From positions 124,001 to 188,000 of the forward strand of contig JBHGYD010000031.1 in NCBI GenBank assembly GCA_041920415.1: DNA of 64,000 nucleotides, given 5' to 3'. The notes beneath the pieces are model-generated. The model did no database searches. It saw only the letters and a list, made by a program, of their open reading frames with translations, and was not told the DNA's origin. The translations under genes and the position numbers were made by a program. Of this stretch, positions 23,513-31,693 are shown piece after piece. The DNA is from JBHGYD01 sp041920415 (GTDB taxonomy: Bacteria > Bacillota > Bacilli > Bacillales > Anoxybacillaceae). How positions within the stretch are numbered: position 1 is the first letter of the stretch; every line of letters begins with the position of its first letter.

Positions 23513-24223
23513 CTATTCAATCTGACAAATTTCCACTGGGCAATTTTCGCATTGAATTTCGTTTTTTAAATAGTCAAGGTCGTGAATGGTAATTTTTCCT
23601 TTTGAGATAGAAATAATTCCCTGTTGTTTTAATGAATTTAACATGCGGTTCACGCTTTCTCGTGTCGTTCCGCAGAAATTCGCTAAATCTTGGTTTTTTA
23701 ATGACAAATCGATGAGAATACTACCATTTTTTAAAGGAACGCCGTAACTGTTGGACATACGGATGAGCGTTGAATAAAGCGCTCCTTTTTTCCCGCGTAA
23801 AATTAAATCGCGAAATTTCGTTTGCGTTCGACGTGCATGATTGCTTAACCATTGCATATATTCAAATGTCAACGTTGGGTTTAACAGTAACTGTTGTTCT
23901 AAATAGTCTTTTTTAATGACAGCGACTTCACCATCTTCAATGACTTTGGCGGTTAATAAATATTTTGGCTTATTTGTAAAAAGCGTTAATTCTCCGATAA
24001 TTTCTCCAACGCTACAAATACGGAAACACATTTCTTTTCCATCTTGGCAAATTTTGCTCATTTGAATTTTTCCTGAACGAATTAAATATAATTCATTGGC
24101 AACCATGCCTTCTTGAAACAAAAACGTTCCTTTTTTAATCTTTAACGTATGATTGGCTGACCGAAGCAATTCTTTTAGATGGTTAAACTGTTGTTTTTCT
24201 TCGAGTGCATAAATGACAGACAT
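23513..24223 (-). CDS. fnr: Anaerobic regulator Fnr, 4Fe-4S type
   Basis: 236-residue Crp/Fnr regulator, close to B. subtilis Fnr in layout. Beta-roll sensor, then the helix with FRDLILRGKKGALYSTLIRMSNSYGV, and winged helix NQDLANFCGTTRESVNRMLNSLKQQG. The C-terminal QCENCPVEICQIE holds Cys225-x2-Cys228-x4-Cys233, the Bacillus-type oxygen-labile cluster ligands; the fourth ligand in B. subtilis is an Asp, matched here by the Asp in FRDLIL. ATG at 24223 after GAGGTGAAAACA. It should activate the TGTGA-N6-TCACA promoters of this island under low oxygen, including its own. Confidence 0.96.
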   Translation of the reverse strand: MSVIYALEEKQQFNHLKELLRSANHTLKIKKGTFLFQEGMVANELYLIRSGKIQMSKICQDGKEMCFRICSVGEIIGELTLFTNKPKYLLTAKVIEDGEVAVIKKDYLEQQLLLNPTLTFEYMQWLSNHARRTQTKFRDLILRGKKGALYSTLIRMSNSYGVPLKNGSILIDLSLKNQDLANFCGTTRESVNRMLNSLKQQGIISISKGKITIHDLDYLKNEIQCENCPVEICQIE

Positions 24224-24266
24224 TGTTTTCACCTCGATGGTGGTTGATTGAATCTTTTGCAATATC

Positions 24267-24309
24267 ATTGTAAAAATAACGATTTTATGTAGATGTGATG
24301 AATATCACA
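24267..24309 (-). promoter_or_regulatory. fnr: FNR-type autoregulatory promoter of fnr
   Basis: Perfect palindrome TGTGATGAATATCACA (24294-24309); -10 TACAAT on the minus strand (complement of 24267-24272) puts it at about -41.5. Confidence 0.75.
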
Positions 24310-24362
24310 CTTCAAACATGAACGATAAAAATGTCAATATACTGTCACAAATTTGCGTAACA

Positions 24363-24469
24363 TGTTATACATAGTTTTCCACCGTGGATATGGTATACTT
24401 GCTTGTAATATCACTTCTTATGCGCTGTGAGGGATATCACAGCTTAATCCATTCTTAATCTCATATAGT
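24363..24469 (+). promoter_or_regulatory. modB: modB promoter region with FNR-type box
   Basis: Perfect palindrome TGTGAGGGATATCACA (24426-24441) with TATAGT at 24464-24469 as -10. Upstream, 24363-24397 is an imperfect palindrome around CCACCGTGG that includes TATACT after TGG (extended -10 type), which might be a second promoter or operator. Confidence 0.65.
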
Positions 24470-24502
24470 AATAGTGTATTGTGAATGAAAGAGGTTTTCA
24501 CC

Positions 24503-25159
24503 ATGACTGAATTTTGGTCACCGATATGGTTATCAATAAAAGTGTCTCTTATAGCTGGTGTTATCGTCATTGTCCTTGGACTGTTGTGCGGAAGGTGGAT
24601 GGCACGACGTTATTTTAAAGGAAAAACAGTAATCGAGACATTGTTGATGCTCCCGCTTGTCCTTCCCCCGTCTGTTGTTGGCTTTTTTTTAATCATTTTG
24701 TTTGGAAAAAATAGTTTCATGGGAAAAGCAATAGAAGCGGTGTTTCAAGCACCCATTATGTTTACATGGTATGCAGCTGTGATTGCTTCTGTTATTGTTT
24801 CGTTTCCGTTAATGTATCAATCAGCGAAAGCGGGATTTGAAGCGGTGGACGAAACGGTGGAGGAAGCAGCGCGCATCGATGGAGCAGATGAATATGAGGT
24901 ATTTTTCTATATATCCATTCCTTTAGCCAACCGATCGATTGTTTCTGGTGCGATTTTATCATTCGCCCGCAGCCTTGGAGAATTTGGTGCGACATTAATG
25001 TTTGCCGGAAATATTCCTGGAAAAACCCAAACGATCCCTACCGCGATTTACGTGGCGATTGAATCAGGAGAGATGGCAATGGCGTGGACATGGGTAGCGG
25101 TGACAATGGTACTTTCATTTTTATTGCTGTTATGTGCGACGATATTCAAATCATCTTGA
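24503..25159 (+). CDS. modB: Molybdate ABC transporter permease ModB
   Basis: 218-residue membrane permease with about five helices and the ABC-contact loop EEAARIDGADEYEVFFYISIP (EAA motif), typical of molybdate/tungstate permeases (RSLGEFGATLMFAGNIPGKTQTIPTAIY). It moves molybdate for the cofactor. ATG at 24503 is preferred over 24485 because AAAGAGG lies 9 nt before it. Neither the binding protein ModA nor the ATPase ModC is adjacent, so partners must be encoded elsewhere. Followed 14 bp later by moaA, one transcript. Confidence 0.92.
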   Translation: MTEFWSPIWLSIKVSLIAGVIVIVLGLLCGRWMARRYFKGKTVIETLLMLPLVLPPSVVGFFLIILFGKNSFMGKAIEAVFQAPIMFTWYAAVIASVIVSFPLMYQSAKAGFEAVDETVEEAARIDGADEYEVFFYISIPLANRSIVSGAILSFARSLGEFGATLMFAGNIPGKTQTIPTAIYVAIESGEMAMAWTWVAVTMVLSFLLLLCATIFKSS

Positions 25160-25173
25160 AAAGAGGGGACGTC

Positions 25174-26196
25174 ATGAGCAAAACAAAACGGCTAATTGTG
25201 GATCAATGGAATCGTCCGTTACGCGATTTGCGCATTTCCGTGACCGATCAATGCAATTTTCGCTGCGTATATTGTATGCCAGCGGAAATCTTTGGTCCGA
25301 ACTTTCGCTTTTTGCAAGAAGACGAGCTGCTAACACTCGATGAAATGGTGCTCATTGCGGAAAGTTTTGCCGAATTAGGAGTTGAAAAAATTCGGATTAC
25401 TGGTGGCGAGCCGCTGTTAAGAAAAGATTTACCATCGTTTATTGAGAGATTGACAAAGATTCAAGGAATTCGCGATATCGCTTTAACGACAAACGGTGTT
25501 CATTTAGTGAAATTTGCGAAACGATTAAAGGAAGCGGGATTGCAACGTGTCAACGTCAGTCTTGACGCACTCGATGACGACATTTTTAAAAAAATGAACG
25601 GAGTCGGTGTCGGCGTTCAACCGATTTTAAAGGGAATTGCGGCAGCGAAAGAAGCGGGTCTTACAGTAAAAGTGAACATGGTCGTCAAAAAAGGATGGAA
25701 CGATTCGCAAATTGTACCAATGGCCAAGTATTTTAAGGAAGAAGGAATTACGTTACGGTTTATTGAGTTTATGGATGTCGGTACAACGAACGGTTGGGAT
25801 TTGTCTCAAGTGGTAACGAAAAAGGAAATATATGAACAAATTCAGCAATTTTATCCGCTTGAACCAGTGGAACGAGCATATTTTGGCGAGGTTGCCAGCC
25901 GATATCGGTATGCCGGGACGAATACGGAAGTCGGCTTTATCTCTTCAGTAACAGAATCGTTTTGTCAAAGTTGTACGCGGGCAAGAATTTCCGCTGATGG
26001 CACATTATATACTTGTTTGTTTGCGACAACTGGAGTTTCATTAAAAGAAAAATTACGCCAAGGAGCCGAAAAAGCGGAGATTCAACAGCTCGTGATCTCT
26101 ACGTGGAACAAAAGAACCGATCGCTATTCTGACGAACGGACGGAGCAAACTGCAAAAATGAGAAAAAAAATCGAAATGTCGTATATTGGCGGATAA
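25174..26196 (+). CDS. moaA: GTP 3',8-cyclase MoaA
   Basis: 340-residue radical SAM enzyme for the first step of molybdenum-cofactor synthesis, turning GTP into the cyclic dihydro-GTP intermediate used by MoaC. N-terminal cluster CNFRCVYC (Cys-x3-Cys-x2-Cys), TGGEPLLR, the second cluster CQSCTRARIS plus Cys in LYTCLFA, and the catalytic C-terminal Gly-Gly (SYIGG). Start ATG after AAAGAGGGG. Second gene of the modB-moaA operon; ends at a strong terminator. Confidence 0.97.
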   Translation: MSKTKRLIVDQWNRPLRDLRISVTDQCNFRCVYCMPAEIFGPNFRFLQEDELLTLDEMVLIAESFAELGVEKIRITGGEPLLRKDLPSFIERLTKIQGIRDIALTTNGVHLVKFAKRLKEAGLQRVNVSLDALDDDIFKKMNGVGVGVQPILKGIAAAKEAGLTVKVNMVVKKGWNDSQIVPMAKYFKEEGITLRFIEFMDVGTTNGWDLSQVVTKKEIYEQIQQFYPLEPVERAYFGEVASRYRYAGTNTEVGFISSVTESFCQSCTRARISADGTLYTCLFATTGVSLKEKLRQGAEKAEIQQLVISTWNKRTDRYSDERTEQTAKMRKKIEMSYIGG

Positions 26197-26202
26197 AAAG
26201 TG

Positions 26203-26242
26203 GGACTGGCTCATGATGCCGAGCCAGTCCGCTTTTTTTTTT
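26203..26242. terminator. Bidirectional terminator between moaA and ric
   Basis: GGACTGGCTC / GAGCCAGTCC perfect 10-bp stem (26203-26212, 26221-26230) followed by eleven T. Confidence 0.93.
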
Positions 26243-26946
26243 TAATTATTCTCTGAAAGAACACGCGGGAATAAAATATTATTTTCTAAATGGATATGCT
26301 CAAATAAATCGGACTCTAACGCTTCTAGCCGGTTATAGACGAGACGATATGTTCCGCATGCATGAGCTGGAGGGGTGAAATCATTGGTGATTTCACGAAT
26401 TTTTTTTATCATATCACCTGCTGTATCGTGCTCTGCGACAAGTTCGCGAATCACTTGTTTCATCGCTTCTTCATTTTCACTTGTTGGATGTTGTTCAAAT
26501 TGTAGAATAAGCGGAAACGTTTTTGTTTCTTCTTTCATCATATGTTGTTCTAATTCGGTTTTTAATTCATTAAACAACTTATGCACCTTTACTAAATGCG
26601 GGTGTTCCGCACCGTGTACGCGCAACACTTTCGTCACATAAGGACTAAGCTGCGGCAATTCTTCTGTTAAATAGCGATGATGCTTTTGAATGATGTGATC
26701 GATTAACTCCGTATAAGAAGCTTGGAGCCAATTTTTTTCAACTTTTTCGAGCGACTGCTGGTATAGTGCATTTAATTGTTGCACTATGTCTTCAACGGGT
26801 AAATTTCGCTCTGTTAGCGCATCTTGCAAAGAACGGTTTCCCCCGCAACAAAAATCAATTTTATATGTTTTAAACAAATCACTTACTTTTGGAAAAACAG
26901 CGACGATTTCTCCGACTGTTGATTGCTTTGTAAATACCTTTTCCAT
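26242..26946 (-). CDS. ric: Di-iron Fe-S cluster repair protein Ric/ScdA/YtfE
   Basis: 234-residue protein that repairs iron-sulfur clusters damaged by NO or oxidants. N-terminal DUF542 domain with DFCCGGNRSLQDAL (adjacent cysteines), then a hemerythrin-like domain with ligands in HHRYLTEELP, HGAEHPHL, HMMKEETKTFP, HDTAGD and HLENNILFPRVL. ATG at 26946 after GGAGGG. Its FNR-type box and place among nitrate/NO genes match the known link of Ric with nitrosative stress. Convergent with moaA. Confidence 0.95.
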   Translation of the reverse strand: MEKVFTKQSTVGEIVAVFPKVSDLFKTYKIDFCCGGNRSLQDALTERNLPVEDIVQQLNALYQQSLEKVEKNWLQASYTELIDHIIQKHHRYLTEELPQLSPYVTKVLRVHGAEHPHLVKVHKLFNELKTELEQHMMKEETKTFPLILQFEQHPTSENEEAMKQVIRELVAEHDTAGDMIKKIREITNDFTPPAHACGTYRLVYNRLEALESDLFEHIHLENNILFPRVLSENN

Positions 26947-26983
26947 CTCCAACCCTCCATTTGCTTTTTACGGCTATATTGTA

Positions 26984-27026
26984 AGCATATCCTCTTTTTA
27001 TTATTAGGGTCGTGACGTGCGTCACA
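26984..27026 (-). promoter_or_regulatory. ric: FNR-type promoter of ric
   Basis: CGTGACGTGCGTCACA at 27011-27026 (one mismatch in a half site); TATGCT on the minus strand (complement of 26984-26989) would be the -10 with the box at -41.5. TACAAT nearby (complement of 26978-26983) is an alternative -10. Confidence 0.6.
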
Positions 27027-27078
27027 CATTTGAATATATTTTGAAAAAATCGTGTCAGCGGTTGAAGAAATATAAAAA

Positions 27079-27122
27079 TGTGATAGGTGTCACAACTTCT
27101 TTGTTCCGTTTTTCGATACAAT
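27079..27122 (+). promoter_or_regulatory. FNR-type promoter of the chemoreceptor-moeA operon
   Basis: Perfect palindrome TGTGATAGGTGTCACA (27079-27094) and TACAAT -10 (27117-27122), box at about -42. Confidence 0.75.
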
Positions 27123-27150
27123 ATAAATGGTAAGTATGGGAGGGAAAAGG

Positions 27151-28135
27151 ATGGGCCTATTACAACGAACGTACTCTATAAAGATAAAGCAATTTGAAGC
27201 GGAAAAGAAAGAATTGGAAAAAAACTAAAAGAAGCTGAAAATAAGTTGGCGAAGAGAGAAAGGGAAATACAAGAGTTTATTGAACATTTGTACAATGAGT
27301 TGTTAGCGACGGTACAGCAACACGAATTAGTAAATAATCAGCATAATGTGTTAGGAAACTTTGTTGAAAAAATTAAAGAAAAATTTGATAATGTCAATGA
27401 TTTAAGTAAAAGCTCAAGTCAAACGTCGGAAACATTATTCGACAAAGGGAATGGCTTGATTGCTTCGGCGGTAGAGATGGTTCAATGTTCAGAAGAAGGT
27501 ATTCAAATGGTAAATGAAGTGGAACATTTGATGCATCGACTTGGTAAAGAGATGAATATTACGTCTGAGAAAATGATGGGATTAAACGCAAGATCAAAAG
27601 AAATAGAGGAAATCGTAAAAGTAATTAAGGATATTGCCGGTCAAACGAATTTATTAGCTTTAAACGCTTCGATTGAAGCGGCTAGAGCTGGAGAGCATGG
27701 AAAAGGGTTTTCGATTGTCGCTGCTGAGGTTCGGAAGCTGGCGGAAAGCACAGCGAAAAGCACAGAATCGATTACTAACTTGACGCAAGTTGGGCAAAAA
27801 GAAATAAAACAATCTTTACAGCAAACAGAAACGATTTCTGTATTGATTCAATCAGCGGTGCAAATGAGCGATCGAACATCAGCAAAACTAAATAATATTT
27901 TATCGATTATTCGCGTAGTACAAAAGCATATTGAAGATGTATTAAAAGAAATCCGTATTCTAAAGATGTGATGAAAGAAATTGAACAGTCAACATCTATT
28001 TTTTCTGAAGTACGAAACATGATTATGCAACATATTGCTGACGCTCGTCTCGTTGATGAAAAACTTCATCAAGGAATCCAACGATTACATGAGTGGCAGC
28101 AAACGTTACAACATCAATCAGTGAGTGAGGGATAA
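27151..28135 (+). pseudogene. Soluble methyl-accepting chemotaxis-like protein, two single-base frameshifts
   Basis: ATG at 27151 after GGAGGG opens a frame (MGLLQRTYSIKIKQF...) that stops after 25 codons in a run of seven A (27198-27204). One extra base there would continue it as KLKEAENKLAKRERE into the long open middle part (to 27971), which holds a coiled coil and the chemoreceptor hairpin tip GQTNLLALNASIEAARAGEH. A second missing base near 27954 ends that frame early; restoring it gives KDVMKEIEQS and runs to 28135, 4 nt before moeA. The restored protein of about 327 residues has no membrane segment or recognisable sensor domain. Either real decay or two sequencing errors in short homopolymers. 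If translated as is, a fragment from about 27246 is all that could be made. Confidence 0.75.
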
Positions 28136-28138
28136 ATC

Positions 28139-29398
28139 GTGGTTGAAAAAAGAACACCAATTCCAGTAACCGAAGCCATTCAAAAAGTGATGGCATATGC
28201 GAAAGAGGGAGAAATGGAAACCGTCCCGCTTGAAGAGGCATACGGAAGATATTTAGCGGAACCGCTTCGGGCAGACCATGATGTTCCACCGTTTGACCGT
28301 TCTCCTTATGACGGTTTTGCGATTCGCGCAGCCGATTCCGTTTCAGCGAGCTTAGATCATCCAGTTGAATTTGAGGTTATCGAAACAATTGGCGCGGGAG
28401 AGGTGGCGAAAAAAGCGGTTCAACCTTTTCAAGCGGTACGCATTATGACAGGAGCGCAAATTCCTGATGGATGCGACGCGGTCGTCATGTTTGAGCTAAC
28501 GAAGGAATACGAGCGAGACGGAAAAACGTATATGTCGATCAAGCGTCCGTTTAAGCCTGGAGATAATATTTCCTTCCAAGGTGAGGATGCGAAAAAAGAT
28601 GATGTATTAGTTCCAAAAGGGACATTCATTAATCCAGGAGTTCAAGCGTTATTGGCAACGTTTGGATATGCAGAAGTAAAAGTTGCGAAAAAACCGCGAA
28701 TCGGCATTTTTGCGACCGGAAGTGAATTGTTAGATGTTTCTGAGCCGCTTGTTCCTGGCAAAATACGCAACAGCAACTCGTACATGATAAGCGCTCAAGT
28801 TATTCGCAGCGGAGCGACGCCTATTTATTTTGGAAAATTAGCCGACGATGCCGATGAATGTTTTGCCGCGATTCAACGGGCGTTACATGATGTAGACATT
28901 CTCATTACGACAGGCGGTGTTTCCGTCGGTGATTATGATTATTTGCCAGTGATTTATGAACGATTAGGCGCAGAAGTGTTATTTAATAAAATTGCCATGC
29001 GCCCAGGAAGTGTGACGACGGTTGCGCAGGTCAACGGAAAGCTGCTGTTTGGCTTATCAGGCAATCCTTCAGCGTGTTATGTTGGATATGAGTTATTCGT
29101 TCGCCCTGTTGTTCGAACGATGCTATTTTCACCAAATCCATATTTATGCAAGGTGAAAGCGACGCTACTGGCTGATTTTCCAAAGCCGAATCCGTTTACG
29201 CGCTTTGTAAGAAGCTATGTGAGCGTTCAAGAAGGACGTCTATACGTTTCGCCAGTCGGAATGGATAAATCGAATATCGTTACATCCCTTGCGAAAGCGA
29301 ATGCGTTGATGGTGTTGCCAGGGGGAACGCGCGGCTTTGCCAAAGGGGATATGGTTGATGTATGGTTGTTAGAAGATGAAGAAGGAAGTGCGCTATGA
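28139..29398 (+). CDS. moeA: Molybdopterin molybdotransferase MoeA
   Basis: 419-residue enzyme inserting molybdate into adenylated molybdopterin. N-terminal VTEAIQKVM...PLEEAYGRYLAEPL, PPFDRSPYDGFAIR (conserved DxSxMDG-like motif), then the MogA-like core with TGSELLD and TTGGVSVGDYD, and LSGNPSACYVGYE. GTG start behind GAGGG. Same strand and 4-nt overlap chain with mobB, moaE, moaD; probably co-transcribed from the FNR-type promoter at 27117 through the damaged chemoreceptor gene. Confidence 0.96.
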   Translation: MVEKRTPIPVTEAIQKVMAYAKEGEMETVPLEEAYGRYLAEPLRADHDVPPFDRSPYDGFAIRAADSVSASLDHPVEFEVIETIGAGEVAKKAVQPFQAVRIMTGAQIPDGCDAVVMFELTKEYERDGKTYMSIKRPFKPGDNISFQGEDAKKDDVLVPKGTFINPGVQALLATFGYAEVKVAKKPRIGIFATGSELLDVSEPLVPGKIRNSNSYMISAQVIRSGATPIYFGKLADDADECFAAIQRALHDVDILITTGGVSVGDYDYLPVIYERLGAEVLFNKIAMRPGSVTTVAQVNGKLLFGLSGNPSACYVGYELFVRPVVRTMLFSPNPYLCKVKATLLADFPKPNPFTRFVRSYVSVQEGRLYVSPVGMDKSNIVTSLAKANALMVLPGGTRGFAKGDMVDVWLLEDEEGSAL

Positions 29399-29904
29399 AC
29401 GTCTGGCAAGTCGTTGGCTATAAAAATAGCGGAAAAACAACGCTCATCGAAAAATGGGTGAAGCGAGCTGCTGCGGAAGGATACAAAGTCGGAACGGTAA
29501 AACATCATGGTCACGGCGGCTATCCGGACGTATTATACGCAGCAAATGATTCAAGTCGACATCAACAAGCAGGAGCGCTTGTTACCTCCGTAGAAGGAAA
29601 CGGTTTGTTGCAATTGCATGCGTTCCGGCAGGAATGGACATTACAACAAATTTTACACGTTTATTCGCTGTTGTCTCTTGACTTTGTTATCGTCGAAGGA
29701 TATAAACGTGAACGATATCGAAAAATTGTGATGATCCGAACAGCTAGTGATTGGGAATCTCTTTCTACATTAGAAAATATTATAGCGGTCATCACGTGGG
29801 AACCGCTTCCTTCTCTAAGGCACATTCCGTATCCTGTTTTTTTTATCGACGATGAGGAGAGTTATTTACAATGGTTCATGAATGAGGTGAGGGAAGTCGT
29901 ATGA
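29395..29904 (+). CDS. mobB: Molybdopterin-guanine dinucleotide biosynthesis adapter MobB
   Basis: 169-residue GTP-binding protein with Walker A in GYKNSGKTTLIEK at the N-terminus and VKHHGHGG, a conserved MobB stretch. It assists MobA in MGD formation. ATGA overlap with moeA (29395-29398) and with moaE downstream. Length matches the family. Confidence 0.94.
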   Translation: MNVWQVVGYKNSGKTTLIEKWVKRAAAEGYKVGTVKHHGHGGYPDVLYAANDSSRHQQAGALVTSVEGNGLLQLHAFRQEWTLQQILHVYSLLSLDFVIVEGYKRERYRKIVMIRTASDWESLSTLENIIAVITWEPLPSLRHIPYPVFFIDDEESYLQWFMNEVREVV

Positions 29905-30371
29905 ACGAATCATTATTTACCATTACTGATGCACCGATTTCGATTGAAGAAGTTGTTCAAAAAGTGATTCGCCCCGAAGCGGGAGCGGTTACCACATTTA
30001 TCGGAACGGTGCGGGAATTTACAAACGGAAAACGGACGTTATTTTTACAGTATGAAGCGTATGTGTCGATGGCGGAAAAAATGTTAGCGCAAATCGGCAA
30101 AGAAATTAGTGAAAAATGGCCGGAAGCGAAAGTGGCGATTACGCATCGAATCGGCAAGCTCGATATTTCCGATATTGCTGTTGTGATTGCCGTTTCGACT
30201 CCGCATCGAAAGGACGCTTATGAAGCAAATCAATATGCGATTGAGCGAATAAAGCAAATTGTGCCGATTTGGAAAAAAGAGCATTGGGAAGACGGAACGG
30301 AATGGGTCGGAAATCAGCTGGAAACAAAGGAATATCCGACTGGAAAGCCGGAAGGAGAGGATCTCACATGA
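29901..30371 (+). CDS. moaE: Molybdopterin synthase catalytic subunit MoaE
   Basis: 156-residue large subunit of molybdopterin synthase, which transfers sulfur from MoaD to precursor Z. Conserved GAVTTFIGTVREFTNGK, LQYEAY, HRIGKLDISDIAVVIAVSTPHR and PIWKKEHWEDGTEWVGN with the catalytic lysines are visible. ATGA overlaps with both neighbours indicate coupled translation with mobB and moaD. Confidence 0.95.
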   Translation: MNESLFTITDAPISIEEVVQKVIRPEAGAVTTFIGTVREFTNGKRTLFLQYEAYVSMAEKMLAQIGKEISEKWPEAKVAITHRIGKLDISDIAVVIAVSTPHRKDAYEANQYAIERIKQIVPIWKKEHWEDGTEWVGNQLETKEYPTGKPEGEDLT

Positions 30372-30598
30372 TTACATTGCTCTTTTTTGCTTATCTACAA
30401 GAAGCAATCGGACAAGAACGAATCGAGATGGAATATACTCCACTCACAGTAAAAGAGTTAAAGCAACAACTCGAAACGCGTTACGGAATCGATTTACGAC
30501 ATGTGATGGTGGCGATTAATGAAGAATACGCACGAGAGGAAGAACAACTAAAACCCGGCGATACGGTTGCATTTATTCCGCCTGTGAGTGGAGGGTGA
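30368..30598 (+). CDS. moaD: Molybdopterin synthase sulfur carrier MoaD
   Basis: 76-residue ubiquitin-like protein ending in Gly-Gly (PPVSGG), the site of thiocarboxylation. LLFFAYLQEAIGQE at the start and the NEEYAREEEQLKPGDTVAFIPPVSGG end are typical. Overlaps moaE by 4 nt. No MoeB-type activating enzyme is in the window. Confidence 0.94.
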   Translation: MITLLFFAYLQEAIGQERIEMEYTPLTVKELKQQLETRYGIDLRHVMVAINEEYAREEEQLKPGDTVAFIPPVSGG

Positions 30599-30622
30599 AC
30601 TGAAGAAAGGAGTGAAAAAGCA

Positions 30623-31357
30623 ATGGCTTCTACCCATCAAAAAAATCTGCTCATTCCAAAACAACACGGCGCTTGGGCGATGCTTACCATTCCTTTTTTA
30701 TTAGAAGCGTATGCCGGAGGAGTTTCTTGGCTTCATATTCCATTATTTCTTGGTTGGCTATTTTTGTATTTAGCGACATATCCACTTTTAATGGCCATGA
30801 AAACAAAACGGAAAGACGAATATGTACCATGGTTTTACCGCTACCTTTCTTTTGCGGTGGTGATGTTACTTATTCCGCTCTTTTCTCATATGACGCTTCT
30901 ATACTTTGGTATCGCTATGGTTCCGTTCTTTTTGACTAATCTTTATTATGCGAAAAAGAAAAACGAGCGCGCTTTTTTCAATGATGTTGCCGCAATTGCT
31001 GCTTTTTGCATTGGCGGTCTCGCCAGTTTTTATGTCGGACGCGGCGAATTAACGATTCAAGCGTTTGAAATATATATATTTTGTTTCTTATTTTTTATCG
31101 GAAGTACGTTTTATGTAAAAACGATGATTCGTGAAAAGAAAAACCCCGTTTATAAATGGGTATCATGGGGCTATCATTTATTATTAATAGTGGGGTTAGT
31201 AATTGTCGGGCGTCCATGGCTTGCGCTGGCCTATGCACCAAGTGTTATTCGAGCGTTATATTTATATGGAAAATCGATATCGACAATGAAACTAGGAGTT
31301 TTAGAAATTGCGAATTCTGTTTACTTTTTTCTCGTCATGTTTTTTTTCCTTTCATGA
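30623..31357 (+). CDS. ywiC: YwiC-like membrane protein
   Basis: 244-residue membrane protein with about eight helices and the KQHGAWAMLTIPFLLEA opening typical of the YwiC family. In B. subtilis ywiC lies in the narK-fnr-ywiC cluster; function unknown. Start ATG after AAAGGAGTG. Last gene of the moeA operon, 24 bp behind moaD, followed by a terminator that marks the right edge of the island. Confidence 0.9.
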   Translation: MASTHQKNLLIPKQHGAWAMLTIPFLLEAYAGGVSWLHIPLFLGWLFLYLATYPLLMAMKTKRKDEYVPWFYRYLSFAVVMLLIPLFSHMTLLYFGIAMVPFFLTNLYYAKKKNERAFFNDVAAIAAFCIGGLASFYVGRGELTIQAFEIYIFCFLFFIGSTFYVKTMIREKKNPVYKWVSWGYHLLLIVGLVIVGRPWLALAYAPSVIRALYLYGKSISTMKLGVLEIANSVYFFLVMFFFLS

Positions 31358-31360
31358 ATG

Positions 31361-31392
31361 AAGACGTTCAAATCAACGAACGTCTTTTTTTG
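31361..31392 (+). terminator. Terminator after ywiC (right edge of island)
   Basis: AAGACGTTC (31361-31369) pairs with GAACGTCTT (31378-31386), then seven T. Confidence 0.9.
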
Positions 31393-31693
31393 TAGTCATT
31401 TTTGCCTACATACTTCAGATAGGCAATCCTCACAATTGATTTCGTTCCGCAAATACGTTACGTTATGCACTTTCATTTTCCCTTTTTGTACCGCATGGAG
31501 AAAAACAGGAAAGCCGTTAGTATTTATGCTAAAAAATTAGCTCGTCATATTAGAAAAGGAGTAAAAAAACACTCGATGAGTAAGGGTATGTTTAACGTCA
31601 AAGAAAGAATAATTAAATATACATTTGATTTTATTTTTATGCAGTATTATAATGGTAACTACATTGAAGAGATTTCGTTCAAGGAGGCAGACC
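31393..31693 (+). promoter_or_regulatory. argC: argC upstream region: promoter and candidate ARG box
   Basis: About 300 bases without a convincing gene. A strong sigma-A promoter is present: TTGATT (31625-31630), 17-nt spacer, TATAAT (31648-31653). Within the spacer, ATTTTATTTTTATGCAGT (31628-31645) read on the other strand resembles the AhrC/ArgR operator of Bacillus (about 13 of 18 positions by eye), so arginine repression by occlusion of the promoter is likely. The remaining 31393-31620 shows nothing I can name. Confidence 0.65.

Noticed and set aside
6770..31392. Prophage or integrative element boundary
   Set aside because: No integrase, phage or conjugation genes, tRNA or flanking direct repeat seen at the island edges.
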